From the NCBI RefSeq assembly GCF_003033925.1, contig NZ_CP028365.1, positions 2,728,001-2,792,000 of the forward strand: a stretch of 64,000 nucleotides of DNA. The letters run 5' to 3'. Positions 57,854 through 64,000 of the stretch are shown here, in pieces (positions within the stretch are counted from its first letter, which is position 1; the number at the start of each line of letters is the position of its first letter). The position numbers and the translations under genes are program-made. Origin of the DNA: Tannerella serpentiformis (GTDB lineage: Bacteria; Bacteroidota; Bacteroidia; Bacteroidales; Tannerellaceae). A model generated the notes under the pieces. The model made no database searches and was not told the DNA's origin. It was given only the letters and a program-made list of their open reading frames with translations.

Positions 57854-57893
57854 CAAAAGCGACCTTCGTAATGAAGATCGCTTTTGTTTTTTC
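57854..57893 (+). terminator. Terminator between pyrC and the prophage
   Basis: CAAAAGCGA (57854-57862) pairs with TCGCTTTTG (57878-57886), followed by TTTTTTC. Confidence 0.85.
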
Positions 57894-57955
57894 AGTGAGG
57901 ATATAAGAAAGCCCCCGAACCCTTCCTTTTGTTGCGGAGGATTCTATGCCCCACA

Positions 57956-58035
57956 AAACATTAAGTACAACGGGGAAAATGGAAAGAGCTGAAAAACAGA
58001 GAACTGAGAAAAAGAGCCGCCAAACATTGAGTACA
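57956..58035 (+). repeat. Direct repeat AAACATT(A/G)AGTACA, two copies 66 bp apart
   Basis: Copies at 57956-57969 and 58022-58035 differ at one base. The spacing of 66 bp is six helical turns, so the sites face the same way. Together with the repeats at 58255-58308 they are candidates for left-end transposase sites. No gene is supported in 57900-58200. Confidence 0.5.
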
Positions 58036-58202
58036 TTTTGCTTGGATTTCGGTTGGATTCAAGGGGATGGAATTGAGGGCCTACAACGGGCGGGTTGGAT
58101 TGAGGCCTCTCAAAGGGCCAAAAACGCGCGAAAAGGCGCATGAATACTGATGATCTGAGGGGATAAACAAAGGCGCTCAGAGGCCTTAAAAAGGGCCTAA
58201 AA

Positions 58203-58241
58203 AGGGGTGTTCGGACGTGGGTTCGGGCACCCCTCTTTTTT
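58203..58241 (+). terminator. Terminator-like hairpin near the prophage left end
   Basis: AGGGGTG (58203-58209) pairs with CACCCCT (58228-58234), followed by CTTTTTT. Confidence 0.7.
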
Positions 58242-58254
58242 ACCCCTCAAAATC

Positions 58255-58308
58255 GAATAATGACGCGATAATGACAATCCTGGCGCCGAATAATGACAGA
58301 ATATTGAC
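58255..58308. repeat. Four helically phased GAATAATGAC-type repeats
   Basis: GAATAATGAC (58255), GATAATGAC (58267), GAATAATGAC (58288) and GAATATTGAC (58299) are spaced about 11, 22 and 11 bp. This is the pattern of a multimeric protein-binding site. Either transposase end-binding or repressor binding is possible. The remaining bases up to 58464 show no gene. Confidence 0.6.
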
Positions 58309-58464
58309 AACAAACGGGGGTGAGTGCCCTCCGCCTACGGGTTAAGAATGTGTTAAGTTGTGGACTTTTCGAGGTGAGTTTTGCCCCTTATTACGGCGTA
58401 GGAACGCGAGTTGCGACGGATGGGACGCAACAAAGGGGCTTAAAACCAGCGTTTTAGGCCGTTT

Positions 58465-59079
58465 TCAGGGGGTAAAGAGGGCTTCTTGGGGCTGAGATTT
58501 TAACAGTTCGGCGGATTCTACGGGGTTTTCGGGGGGTAGAGGTGCGTGGGCAGGTTCGAGATATTGAGTATGAATATCGGGTTCCTCTTTTTTCAGGTGA
58601 TCAATGCGCATCAGCTTGATCTGTCGTTCCTTATCCTCAATCTCTTTTTGTCTGGCCTCAATCTCCCTTCGCTGGGCTTCGATCTCTCTTTGTTGGGCCT
58701 CGATCTCCCTCTGTTTGGCCTCGATGGCGGTGCGCAAGTGCTCATTTTCAGCTTCTAAGCGGCCGACTTTGACGGATAGAGACTTTATTTCTTCGATAAA
58801 GCCGGGGAAGGCCGGCTCCGATGGTGGGGGAGCCACTTCCGGCGCCGATTGCCCGCGCAGCATAGCCCCCTTGCCAGTAAGTAGCCATTCGGGAGATAGA
58901 TCACTATAATGCGAGAGAAATCTCATTACATTATCCTCGGACAACCCGCCTTTTTGGGAAAGAACCCCATTGGATATACCCGTATTCTGGTAAATCTCAT
59001 ACTTTTTAATCCCCTTGCTATCAGCGTATTCCAGAATACGCCTCTTTAGAACTGAAATTTCTCTCGCAATTTCTTTCAT
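58465..59079 (-). CDS. Phage repressor-like protein with HTH and coiled coil
   Basis: The 204-residue protein has an N-terminal lambda-type helix-turn-helix (ILEYADSKGIKKYEIYQNTGISNGVLSQKGGLSEDNVMRFLSHYSDLSPEWLLTGKG, about residues 15-70), a Pro-rich hinge, and a long coiled coil with heptad-like repeats of REIEAQQ (about residues 105-160). A C-terminal protease (LexA-like) domain is absent, so control is not by SOS self-cleavage. It is divergent from the Ner-like gene across a 66-bp region containing an inverted repeat, as expected for the lysogeny switch of a Mu-like phage. Confidence 0.82.
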   Translation of the reverse strand: MKEIAREISVLKRRILEYADSKGIKKYEIYQNTGISNGVLSQKGGLSEDNVMRFLSHYSDLSPEWLLTGKGAMLRGQSAPEVAPPPSEPAFPGFIEEIKSLSVKVGRLEAENEHLRTAIEAKQREIEAQQREIEAQRREIEARQKEIEDKERQIKLMRIDHLKKEEPDIHTQYLEPAHAPLPPENPVESAELLKSQPQEALFTP

Positions 59080-59106
59080 AATTGAATTATCCCTCTTTTC
59101 TTTGCA

Positions 59107-59129
59107 GCGCTTTCCTGATAGGAAGGCGC
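59107..59129. promoter_or_regulatory. Candidate operator between repressor and Ner-like genes
   Basis: GCGCTTTCCT-GAT-AGGAAGGCGC is an inverted repeat with one G-T mismatch in the divergent promoter region. Confidence 0.55.
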
Positions 59130-59145
59130 GCTAAAGATAAGATAT

Positions 59146-59352
59146 ATGAGCACGAACAATGAAATGAGAAAGATCCTGCGGGATTCGGCATCGGTAAAGG
59201 CTTTGGCTGAGGCATTTGGGGTGACTACCCGGATGGTGAACATGGCTTTGAACGGTGAGTTTCGCAGTGACTTGGTCAAGCGCATCCGGCAACGGGCGCT
59301 GGATATGGGTCTGAAAGAGAAAGGAAAGGAACAAGTAACTGTATTAAAATGA
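59146..59352 (+). CDS. Ner/Cro-like small DNA-binding protein of the prophage
   Basis: The 68-residue protein contains a helix-turn-helix (SVKALAEAFGVTTRMVNMALNGEF, about residues 16-39) and a basic C-terminal helix. Its position, first rightward gene opposite the repressor, corresponds to Ner in Mu, which represses early transcription after lytic entry. It may act on the inverted repeat at 59107-59129. The start at 59146 follows an AT-rich leader without a strong ribosome-binding site. Confidence 0.75.
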   Translation: MSTNNEMRKILRDSASVKALAEAFGVTTRMVNMALNGEFRSDLVKRIRQRALDMGLKEKGKEQVTVLK

Positions 59353-59365
59353 AGGAGTAAGAAGA

Positions 59366-60043
59366 ATGGAAACGAGCATTTTACAATGGAAAGAAGGGGC
59401 ATCGATTCGGGTGCAAATGATTAAGGATGAGCCGTGGTTTGTTGCAAAGGATGTGGCGGACTATTTCGGTGACACTCATAGAGAACGAACGATGAGGGCT
59501 TTGGATGATGATGAAAAGGGGGTGACGCAAATGGAGACCCCCGGTGGAAATTAGACCGTTGCGATCGTAAATGAGAGTGGTTTGTATTCAATGATCTTTC
59601 AATATCAGCCTCAAAAAGCCCGCGGAGTGAGCACCGATTACATAAACGAGCGCAGAGAAAAGATCCGGGCGTTCCGGAAATGGGTGACGGGCGAGGTGCT
59701 GCCGAGCCTTCGGAAATATGGCTACTACGTGGATCCGGGGGCACAGCTGACCGACGAGCAACGGGAAGAGCTGGAACGGGTGATGATGGGGCGGATGCAG
59801 CGCTACCTGTCGCGACGGGACTATATACAGGTGGCGCGCTCGACAGGTTACCCGGTGTGGTTCGTGCAGCGGGTAGTGGCTGGGCAGGCCGGTGGGCATG
59901 CCGGGAGCGTGATGCTGGCTTTGCAGGAACGGGCGCTGAAGAACTGTCGGGAGTATGTGAATCCGCTGTCGGAGGCGCGGATGACGTCCGTCATCGAACA
60001 ACTGAATGGCAACGAAAAACGACGCGATGGAAACGAAGTATGA
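59366..60043 (+). pseudogene. Bro-N domain antirepressor-like phage gene interrupted by an in-frame TAG
   Basis: From ATG 59366 the frame encodes the Bro-N start ILQWKEGASIRVQMIKDEPWFVAKDVADYFGDTHRERTMRAL and stops at a TAG (59552-59554) after METPGGN. The same frame continues at once with TVAIVNESGLYSMIFQ, the normal second half of Bro-N, and runs to 60043 (total 226 codons). The C-terminal part has WVTGEVLPSLRKYGYYV. In homologues a Gln-like residue would fit the stop position, so a single CAG-to-TAG change is likely. Without suppression only 62 residues are made. A restart at ATG 59582 could yield a C-terminal 153-residue product. Confidence 0.8.
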
Positions 60044-60227
60044 ATCCGTAATCGGCGAGCTGGGCCAGCAGTTGGAGCTGGCGCGGGCGGACGCGGAACG
60101 ATTGGAAGAGGAACTGATGGACGAAGCGATCGTCCAGGCGGCGCACCCGCTATATGTGGAGCTGCTGCGTGCACAGGCGCGTATCGACGCGCTGAGCGAT
60201 GCGATAGAATTGATCATTAACAGCTGA
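60006..60227 (+). CDS. Small phage protein, coiled coil, unknown function
   Basis: The 73-residue acidic protein is mostly a single predicted helix (SVIGELGQQLELARADAERLEEELMDE). It overlaps the end of the Bro-N frame by 38 bp in a different frame; an internal ATG at 60027 would reduce the overlap. No motif identifies a function. It lies in the early small-gene cluster between Bro-N and transposase. Confidence 0.6.
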   Translation: MATKNDAMETKYESVIGELGQQLELARADAERLEEELMDEAIVQAAHPLYVELLRAQARIDALSDAIELIINS

Positions 60228-60235
60228 AAAACGAA

Positions 60236-60640
60236 ATGGATAAGGACACAATGGCACTGGGGCCTTCGGGGGTGGACAGCGCTCTTTATGGGTTTGACGA
60301 GCTGAGTTACTTACTGAAAGGCGTTTTTGTCGCTTCCCCCCATACGACGGAGGGCATCGAGGAGCGTAGGCATCTATTTGTTGAACGGGTTCATAAGATG
60401 GCGGACGAGCTGGAAGAAATGGTCGAAGAGAAAGGCGAAGTCCGTGCGACGATTTTGGTTGCGATCGAACGGAGCGGTGAGGGCGAATACTTCCCTGTTG
60501 TATGTGTCTCATCAAAAGGCAGCAATGAGATGCTGGTGGAGGCGTGCAACTTCATTTATAGCGATAAGCGCCTGAAATGGGCGCTGGAGGCTGTTTTATA
60601 CAGAGAGTTGAGCGTGATAGAAAGGAGGAATTATATATGA
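60236..60640 (+). CDS. Phage hypothetical protein
   Basis: The 134-residue protein has a helical first half (FDELSYLLKGVF, HKMADELEEMVEEKGEV) and a mixed second half (TILVAIERS, YFPVVCVSSKG). I do not recognise a family. The start is 8 bp after the previous stop, and its stop overlaps the next start as ATGA at 60637-60640, which indicates translational coupling within the early operon. Confidence 0.65.
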   Translation: MDKDTMALGPSGVDSALYGFDELSYLLKGVFVASPHTTEGIEERRHLFVERVHKMADELEEMVEEKGEVRATILVAIERSGEGEYFPVVCVSSKGSNEMLVEACNFIYSDKRLKWALEAVLYRELSVIERRNYI

Positions 60641-60813
60641 AGGCGAGAGAATTGAGGTCCGGCGCGTGCTATTGGTACACGGGCCGGGGGCGGCGCGAAA
60701 TGCTGCGATACCGATACCGGGAGTTGGATGTCTACTTGTTTGATTCGGACGATGGGCAGTCGGTCAGTCTGACGGCCGAACGGGTGGAACGATATATCCA
60801 AGGGAGGGCGTAG
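60637..60813 (+). CDS. Small basic phage protein
   Basis: The 58-residue protein starts at MKARELRSGACYWYTG. The ATG overlaps the preceding stop (ATGA) and follows a strong AAAGGAGG ribosome-binding site at 60621-60628, which decides this start over the longer frame from 60577. The pattern of a short SH3-like or KOW-like beta protein (GACYWYTGRGRREMLRYRYRELDVYLF) is suggested but not certain. Function is unknown. Confidence 0.65.
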   Translation: MKARELRSGACYWYTGRGRREMLRYRYRELDVYLFDSDDGQSVSLTAERVERYIQGRA

Positions 60814-60817
60814 GGCT

Positions 60818-61036
60818 ATGCTACGCATGTTTTTGGGCGCGCTCAGAATGACAAGCGTGGGGATGTGGCTTCGGTTCGGATGCCTTGGGGTGTTGCTCTC
60901 GTGCAGCCCGACGGAAGGATCGGAGACGATGACAGACATTGCCCTGTACCTGGTTGCAGGTGTTATGGTGGGGGTGATTTGGTGGCTCGACCGGGAACGG
61001 ATGAAACGCATAGCCGACCACTTCGGCGAGGATTAG
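60818..61036 (+). CDS. Small phage membrane protein
   Basis: The 72-residue frame has two hydrophobic stretches, the second being IALYLVAGVMVGVIWWL. An internal ATG at 60929 (MTDIALYL) is preceded by GGAAGGATCGGAG, a better ribosome-binding site, and would give a 35-residue single-pass protein. The longer version has a signal-like N-terminus with LLSC. It ends in TAG. The role is unknown. Confidence 0.5.
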   Translation: MLRMFLGALRMTSVGMWLRFGCLGVLLSCSPTEGSETMTDIALYLVAGVMVGVIWWLDRERMKRIADHFGED

Positions 61037-61125
61037 AAGAATACTTTTTTGCTCGACATAGATGCTTATTTCTTAGAACTGTTTGACGTGAGTCCCCAAG
61101 GGGGTGCCTGATCCCTAAGGGGGCG

Positions 61126-61184
61126 CCGGTTCAGGGTTTTGACGGCCGAAAGTGGCCGCGGGGGTTCGACTCCCCCGAACCGGA
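61126..61184 (+). ncRNA. tRNA-like fold (acceptor stem plus T arm) before the transposase gene
   Basis: CCGGTTC (61126-61132) pairs with GAACCGG (61177-61183). Directly inside is a perfect T arm GGGGG-TTCGACT-CCCCC with the canonical TTCGA loop. The 27 nt between the acceptor 5' strand and the T arm can form one more hairpin (CGGCC-GAAAGT-GGCCG). There is no D arm and no 7-nt anticodon loop. It could be a tRNA remnant or a tRNA mimic in the transposase mRNA leader. It ends 24 bp before the transposase ATG. Confidence 0.5.
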
Positions 61185-61208
61185 CATTGAAAGGAGATAA
61201 AAAGAACG

Positions 61209-63221
61209 ATGCCCGCTTACGCATATATAGATGGAGTGCCCGCCCTGACGGTGAACGACTGGTGTGAGTCGGGGCTGACGTATCGGCAGTTTTGTTATGA
61301 CAGACAAAACGGCGATGTATCCATCATCAGCCAACGCAAAGGAGGTGAGACGGTGATCGACGCGCGTTCGATCCGTCGGGCCGACTGGCTGCGGGTGATC
61401 GAAAGGGTGATGGGGCGCGTGCCGCGCGAGGAACACCGGGCGCTCTACGCGGTGGATGTAGACCGGGAGGCGGAAGCCTTCTTCGCCGCCTACGAAAAGG
61501 CAGACGGGACACGCCTCTCGGAAGAGACCGTCCGGCAGCTCACGGCCAAGGCCTCGATCTTCAACGCCCTCGGCGACGGGCTGCGCCGACAGACGGAGCG
61601 CCGCGCGGCCAGTGGGTCGAAGCTCAAGAAAGGGGCTTACTGGCAGACGATGCTCCAGTGGCACACGGAGGAATGCCGGCGGTCGGCCGAAACGTATGGC
61701 GTGGCCGTCCCCGAGTACACCAACGCACGCAGCCTCGAGCGCGCCTTCCGCGCCTACATGGCTGAGGGGTATGCCTCGCTGCTGCCCCGCAACATGGGCA
61801 ACGACGCGGCGCGGAAGGTGTCCCGCCGGGCTGAAAACCTGATCGTGGCGCTTTGGCGAACGAACGACAAGCCGTTTGCAGCCCGAGTGCACGAACTCTA
61901 CATGGAGTTCGCGGCGGGCGATACGGAGCTGTTCGACCGGACGACCGGCGAGGTGTTCCGCCCCGAGGATTACCGTTACAAAGGCCGCCCGCAGGCGGTG
62001 AGCTGCTCGACCATCCGGCGGTACCTGAAAAACGTGGTCAACGAGACGGCCGTCTATGCCGACCGCAACGGCCAGTTCGACTACGCCAACTCGCAGCGCC
62101 CGAAGCATGTGCGACACAATGGCAGGTTTGCCCTCTCCAAAATCTCGATGGACGACGCCGTCCTGTCCCGAAAAAGCACCCGCGGCTGGGTGGCCAAATA
62201 CCTCTGCGTGGACGTCGTCTCGGGCTACTGGTTCCGCCCGGCCTACACCGTGGGCACACCGACGTTGGACACCGTGATGGAGGCCTTCCGCAACGTCTTT
62301 TGCGAGCTCACGGAGCTGGGTCTGCCCATGCCGGCCGAGCTGGAAGTGGAGCATCACCTGATGCAAAACATCGAATGGCTGCCCGAGGCCTTCCAATTCG
62401 TCCGATTCTGTTCGTCGCCCACCGAGAAACGGGCCGAGCACAACATCCGGTCGCTCAAATGGGGCACATCGAAGAAGCAAGGGCACATGCGCGGCCGTTG
62501 GTACGGCAAGGCGGAGGCCTTCAAAAGCGTGCGCAACAAGGTGCATGGTGATTTCATCGATCCCACCTTTCAACCGCAAACGATCATTGCCGACGATTTG
62601 GCAGACATTGAGTTGCATAATAACGCCTTGCATCCACGGCAGAAAGAGTTCCCCGGGCTGACTCGCCGCGAGGTGCTTTTGAAGCACGCCAACCCGACGC
62701 TGCGGCCAATCGCGCCGGAAAGGCTGTATAAACACATCGGCAACATAACCGAAACGACCATCCGCAACAACGACTACGTGCGGGTGGCCAATGCCGAGTT
62801 CGCCCTTGCGGACTTCGATATGCTCAGCCGCCTCCAGCCGAACGATCGGCGCGTGACGGCCTACTGGCTGCCCCTCGAGGATGGCTCGGTGCCGTGCGTC
62901 TACCTCTATCAGGGCGACGCCTACATCGGTCAGGCGACAGCTCGGGCGGAGATGGCCTACAACGAATGCGCCGCGGAACGCACTGAGGCGGACGAGGCGC
63001 GGATGCTCACGCAACATAAGCGTGCGGCGCGCTTCGACCGGATGATCCGCGAGCGGCGCCGAGAGATCCCCCAGGTGGGCCGGATCAGTAAAGAGACGGC
63101 TGAGGCCACGGCCGCGGCGCCCGTCCAAATCGTCGAAACCCGTCAGCCGATCGGCTATGAGGAAGACGAACTGACGGCCTCGATGGAGGATTGGGCCGCC
63201 CGCGCGATCGATCAATTATGA
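61209..63221 (+). CDS. Mu-like phage transposase (A protein, rve/DDE core)
   Basis: The 670-residue protein has a start fixed by AAAGGAG at 61189-61195. The N-terminal ~220 residues are DNA-binding helices. The integrase-like core runs about 310-430 with KISMDDAVLSRK (first Asp), YLCVDVVSGYWFRPAY, ELEVEHHLMQNI and EKRAEHNIRSLKWG (last Glu), and a C-terminal Mu-transposase beta domain with YWLPLEDGSVPCVYLYQGDAYIG follows. It should cut the phage ends and join them to target DNA. At the second catalytic position I see Glu (EVEHH) rather than the Asp expected from MuA, though alignment by eye is uncertain. The first gene pair of the transposition module is A followed by B. Confidence 0.88.
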   Translation: MPAYAYIDGVPALTVNDWCESGLTYRQFCYDRQNGDVSIISQRKGGETVIDARSIRRADWLRVIERVMGRVPREEHRALYAVDVDREAEAFFAAYEKADGTRLSEETVRQLTAKASIFNALGDGLRRQTERRAASGSKLKKGAYWQTMLQWHTEECRRSAETYGVAVPEYTNARSLERAFRAYMAEGYASLLPRNMGNDAARKVSRRAENLIVALWRTNDKPFAARVHELYMEFAAGDTELFDRTTGEVFRPEDYRYKGRPQAVSCSTIRRYLKNVVNETAVYADRNGQFDYANSQRPKHVRHNGRFALSKISMDDAVLSRKSTRGWVAKYLCVDVVSGYWFRPAYTVGTPTLDTVMEAFRNVFCELTELGLPMPAELEVEHHLMQNIEWLPEAFQFVRFCSSPTEKRAEHNIRSLKWGTSKKQGHMRGRWYGKAEAFKSVRNKVHGDFIDPTFQPQTIIADDLADIELHNNALHPRQKEFPGLTRREVLLKHANPTLRPIAPERLYKHIGNITETTIRNNDYVRVANAEFALADFDMLSRLQPNDRRVTAYWLPLEDGSVPCVYLYQGDAYIGQATARAEMAYNECAAERTEADEARMLTQHKRAARFDRMIRERRREIPQVGRISKETAEATAAAPVQIVETRQPIGYEEDELTASMEDWAARAIDQL

Positions 63222-63237
63222 ACCAACAAAATAGAAA

Positions 63238-63513
63238 CTACTTAACACGAATAGGACATGTTTCGACAGGATAATATTGTAGAGAATGAGCAATCTGATA
63301 AAGTGGACAAAACGCCTCAAACGCATTTATCGCCTCGCAGAAAGCATATGGGTCAGCCGGCAATTCAACTAACCAATAGTTTTCCCCTTGCACCTGCCGG
63401 CAAGGGCATTTCATCAGCCGGGAAAACGACAAAAGAGCTTTGGTACTCTCGACGAACTGCTTGTCGGGCAGCTCGTCAGGGATCATGCATTCAAGCAAAT
63501 AATACTCAGTCAT
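63238..63513 (-). CDS. Small minus-strand gene between transposase A and B genes
   Basis: The 91-residue product starts at MTEYYLLECMIPDELPDKQ; an ATG two codons upstream (63519) is also in frame. It contains several Cys residues (MKCPCRQ, FCEAINAFEAFCPLY). I do not recognise a family. It is more AT-rich than the flanking phage genes and is oriented against them, as is common for moron-type cargo. It fills nearly the whole gap between A and B. Confidence 0.55.
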   Translation of the reverse strand: MTEYYLLECMIPDELPDKQFVESTKALLSFSRLMKCPCRQVQGENYWLVELPADPYAFCEAINAFEAFCPLYQIAHSLQYYPVETCPIRVK

Positions 63514-63549
63514 AAGCAAGTAAGAATAACGTTAAAAACACGCGAATAT

Positions 63550-64000
63550 ATGAGCCTCACGAACGAATACAAAGAGAAAATCCGGGCCGCGCTGGCGGCG
63601 CGTCGGGGCAATTTCGACGGCTCGGACGCCCGCTTTGCCGCCACGCTTGGCATAGGCAGCGCGCAATACAGCCGCATCAAGCGGGGCGAGACGGTCGGGG
63701 TGCTGGCCGACGAAAAGTGGATCAGCATTGCCCGCCGCTTGGGCGTCGGCCTGACCGATGCGCCGGCATGGCAGACGGCCGAAACACCCGTCTTCAAATA
63801 CATCACGGCGCAGCTCGAAATGTGCCAGCAGAACGGCCTCTCGGCCATGCTCTGCGACCTGACCGACATCGGAAAGACCTACACCGCCCGGCAATATGTC
63901 AAAACGCACCGCAATGCCGTCTATGTGGATTGCTCGCAGGTCAAAACGCGGCAAAAGCTGCTACGGGGCATCGCCCGAGAGTTTGGCGTGGGTAGCACGG
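63550..64000 (+). CDS. MuB-like AAA target-DNA activator (3' end outside window)
   Basis: The frame is open from ATG 63550 to the window end (150 codons visible). The N-terminus is a helix-turn-helix of the MuB type (FAATLGIGSAQYSRIKRGE). It is followed by an ATPase domain with the Walker A-like CDLTDIGKTYTARQY (GKT) and a strand NAVYVDCSQ. MuB-type proteins polymerise on target DNA, deliver it to the transposase and give target immunity. The Walker A lacks the usual glycine before IGKT (TDIGKT), which is worth checking. Confidence 0.85.
   Translation, partial: MSLTNEYKEKIRAALAARRGNFDGSDARFAATLGIGSAQYSRIKRGETVGVLADEKWISIARRLGVGLTDAPAWQTAETPVFKYITAQLEMCQQNGLSAMLCDLTDIGKTYTARQYVKTHRNAVYVDCSQVKTRQKLLRGIAREFGVGST

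Larger units (their letters stand above)
57900..64000 (+). mobile_element. Left part of a Mu-like transposable prophage
   Basis: The gene order is a leftward repressor, then a rightward Ner-like regulator, early small genes, a large transposase and an AAA target-selection protein. This is the early region of Mu-like phages. The element continues past the window. The exact left end is not identified; candidates lie between the pyrC terminator (57893) and the repressor (58465), where there are short direct repeats (57956, 58022 and four at 58255-58308) that could be transposase-binding sites. Confidence 0.85.

Noticed and set aside
57946-58143. 65-codon frame at the prophage left end
   Set aside because: It overlaps the AAACATTRAGTACA direct repeats and has no family resemblance; treated as end-region DNA.
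59366-61036. Genome-wide TAG recoding in the phage (crAss-like amber-to-Gln code)
   Set aside because: Neighbouring phage genes at 60637-60813 and 60818-61036 end in TAG, so TAG is a normal stop here.

Overview
The window looks like a chromosome segment of a GC-rich Bacteroidales species. It carries a complete porP-K-L-M-N type IX secretion operon, SusC/SusD pairs, a SusB-type GH97, and TAnnTTTG-type promoter boxes. The high GC content together with T9SS and many intergenic repeats would fit a Tannerella-like oral or gut member of the Tannerellaceae. That genus-level guess is inference; no rRNA or marker comparison was possible.

Layout. 1-2.4 kb: end of a thioredoxin-like DUF5106 protein, a PduO-type cobalamin adenosyltransferase, a tandem array and a DUF2795 protein. 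2.5-9.1 kb: the T9SS core operon porPKLMN. 9.1-12.5 kb: a palindrome-rich repeat block, a DUF6261-like gene with a Lys/Pro tail, a tandem array, and a decayed C10 protease locus with a stray T9SS C-terminal signal remnant. 12.8-19.1 kb: housekeeping genes (a Gate-domain membrane protein, smpB, a YIP1 protein, fbaB, gpmA) and a GH51-like lipoprotein that seems to have lost its catalytic core. 19.5-20.3 kb: an AT-rich TIR-like gene. 20.4-21.9 kb: a second DUF6261-like gene and its array. 22.7-30.7 kb: a starch-type PUL (susB-like GH97, susC, susD, susE). 31-42.4 kb: cinA, lysS, gpsA, pgi, ettA, tRNA-Cys and clpC. 43.3-49.4 kb: a second susC/susD pair and a third DUF6261-like gene. 49.7-57.7 kb: a ketoacyl synthase with a CrtI-like oxidoreductase, a frameshifted metallo-beta-lactamase-fold gene, glyA, a GT2 polyprenol-phosphate glycosyltransferase and pyrC. 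From about 57.9 kb to the end: the left part of a Mu-like prophage (repressor, Ner-like, Bro-N with an amber codon, small early genes, transposase A, start of B).

The most striking feature runs across the whole window. Eight intergenic tandem arrays have unrelated sequences, but all have a repeat unit of 41 or 42 bp. Every unit carries one or two palindromes, and in several arrays both arms of a palindrome change together between units. Each array lies 5' of a gene. Where terminators and promoters can be recognised, the array lies between the terminator of one transcription unit and the promoter of the next. All three DUF6261-like genes have such an array 25-70 bp upstream of their start codon, and all three proteins end in a Lys/Pro-rich tail closing with NPDI(K/H)LPEE. 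Two of them also share a 3'-flanking palindrome cassette. This gene-plus-array arrangement is my best candidate for an undescribed system.

Other unusual items are the TIR-like gene of foreign composition, the broken C10 protease, the probably inactive GH51 protein, a 135-bp duplication across the end of gpsA, and a tRNA-like element in front of the prophage transposase.
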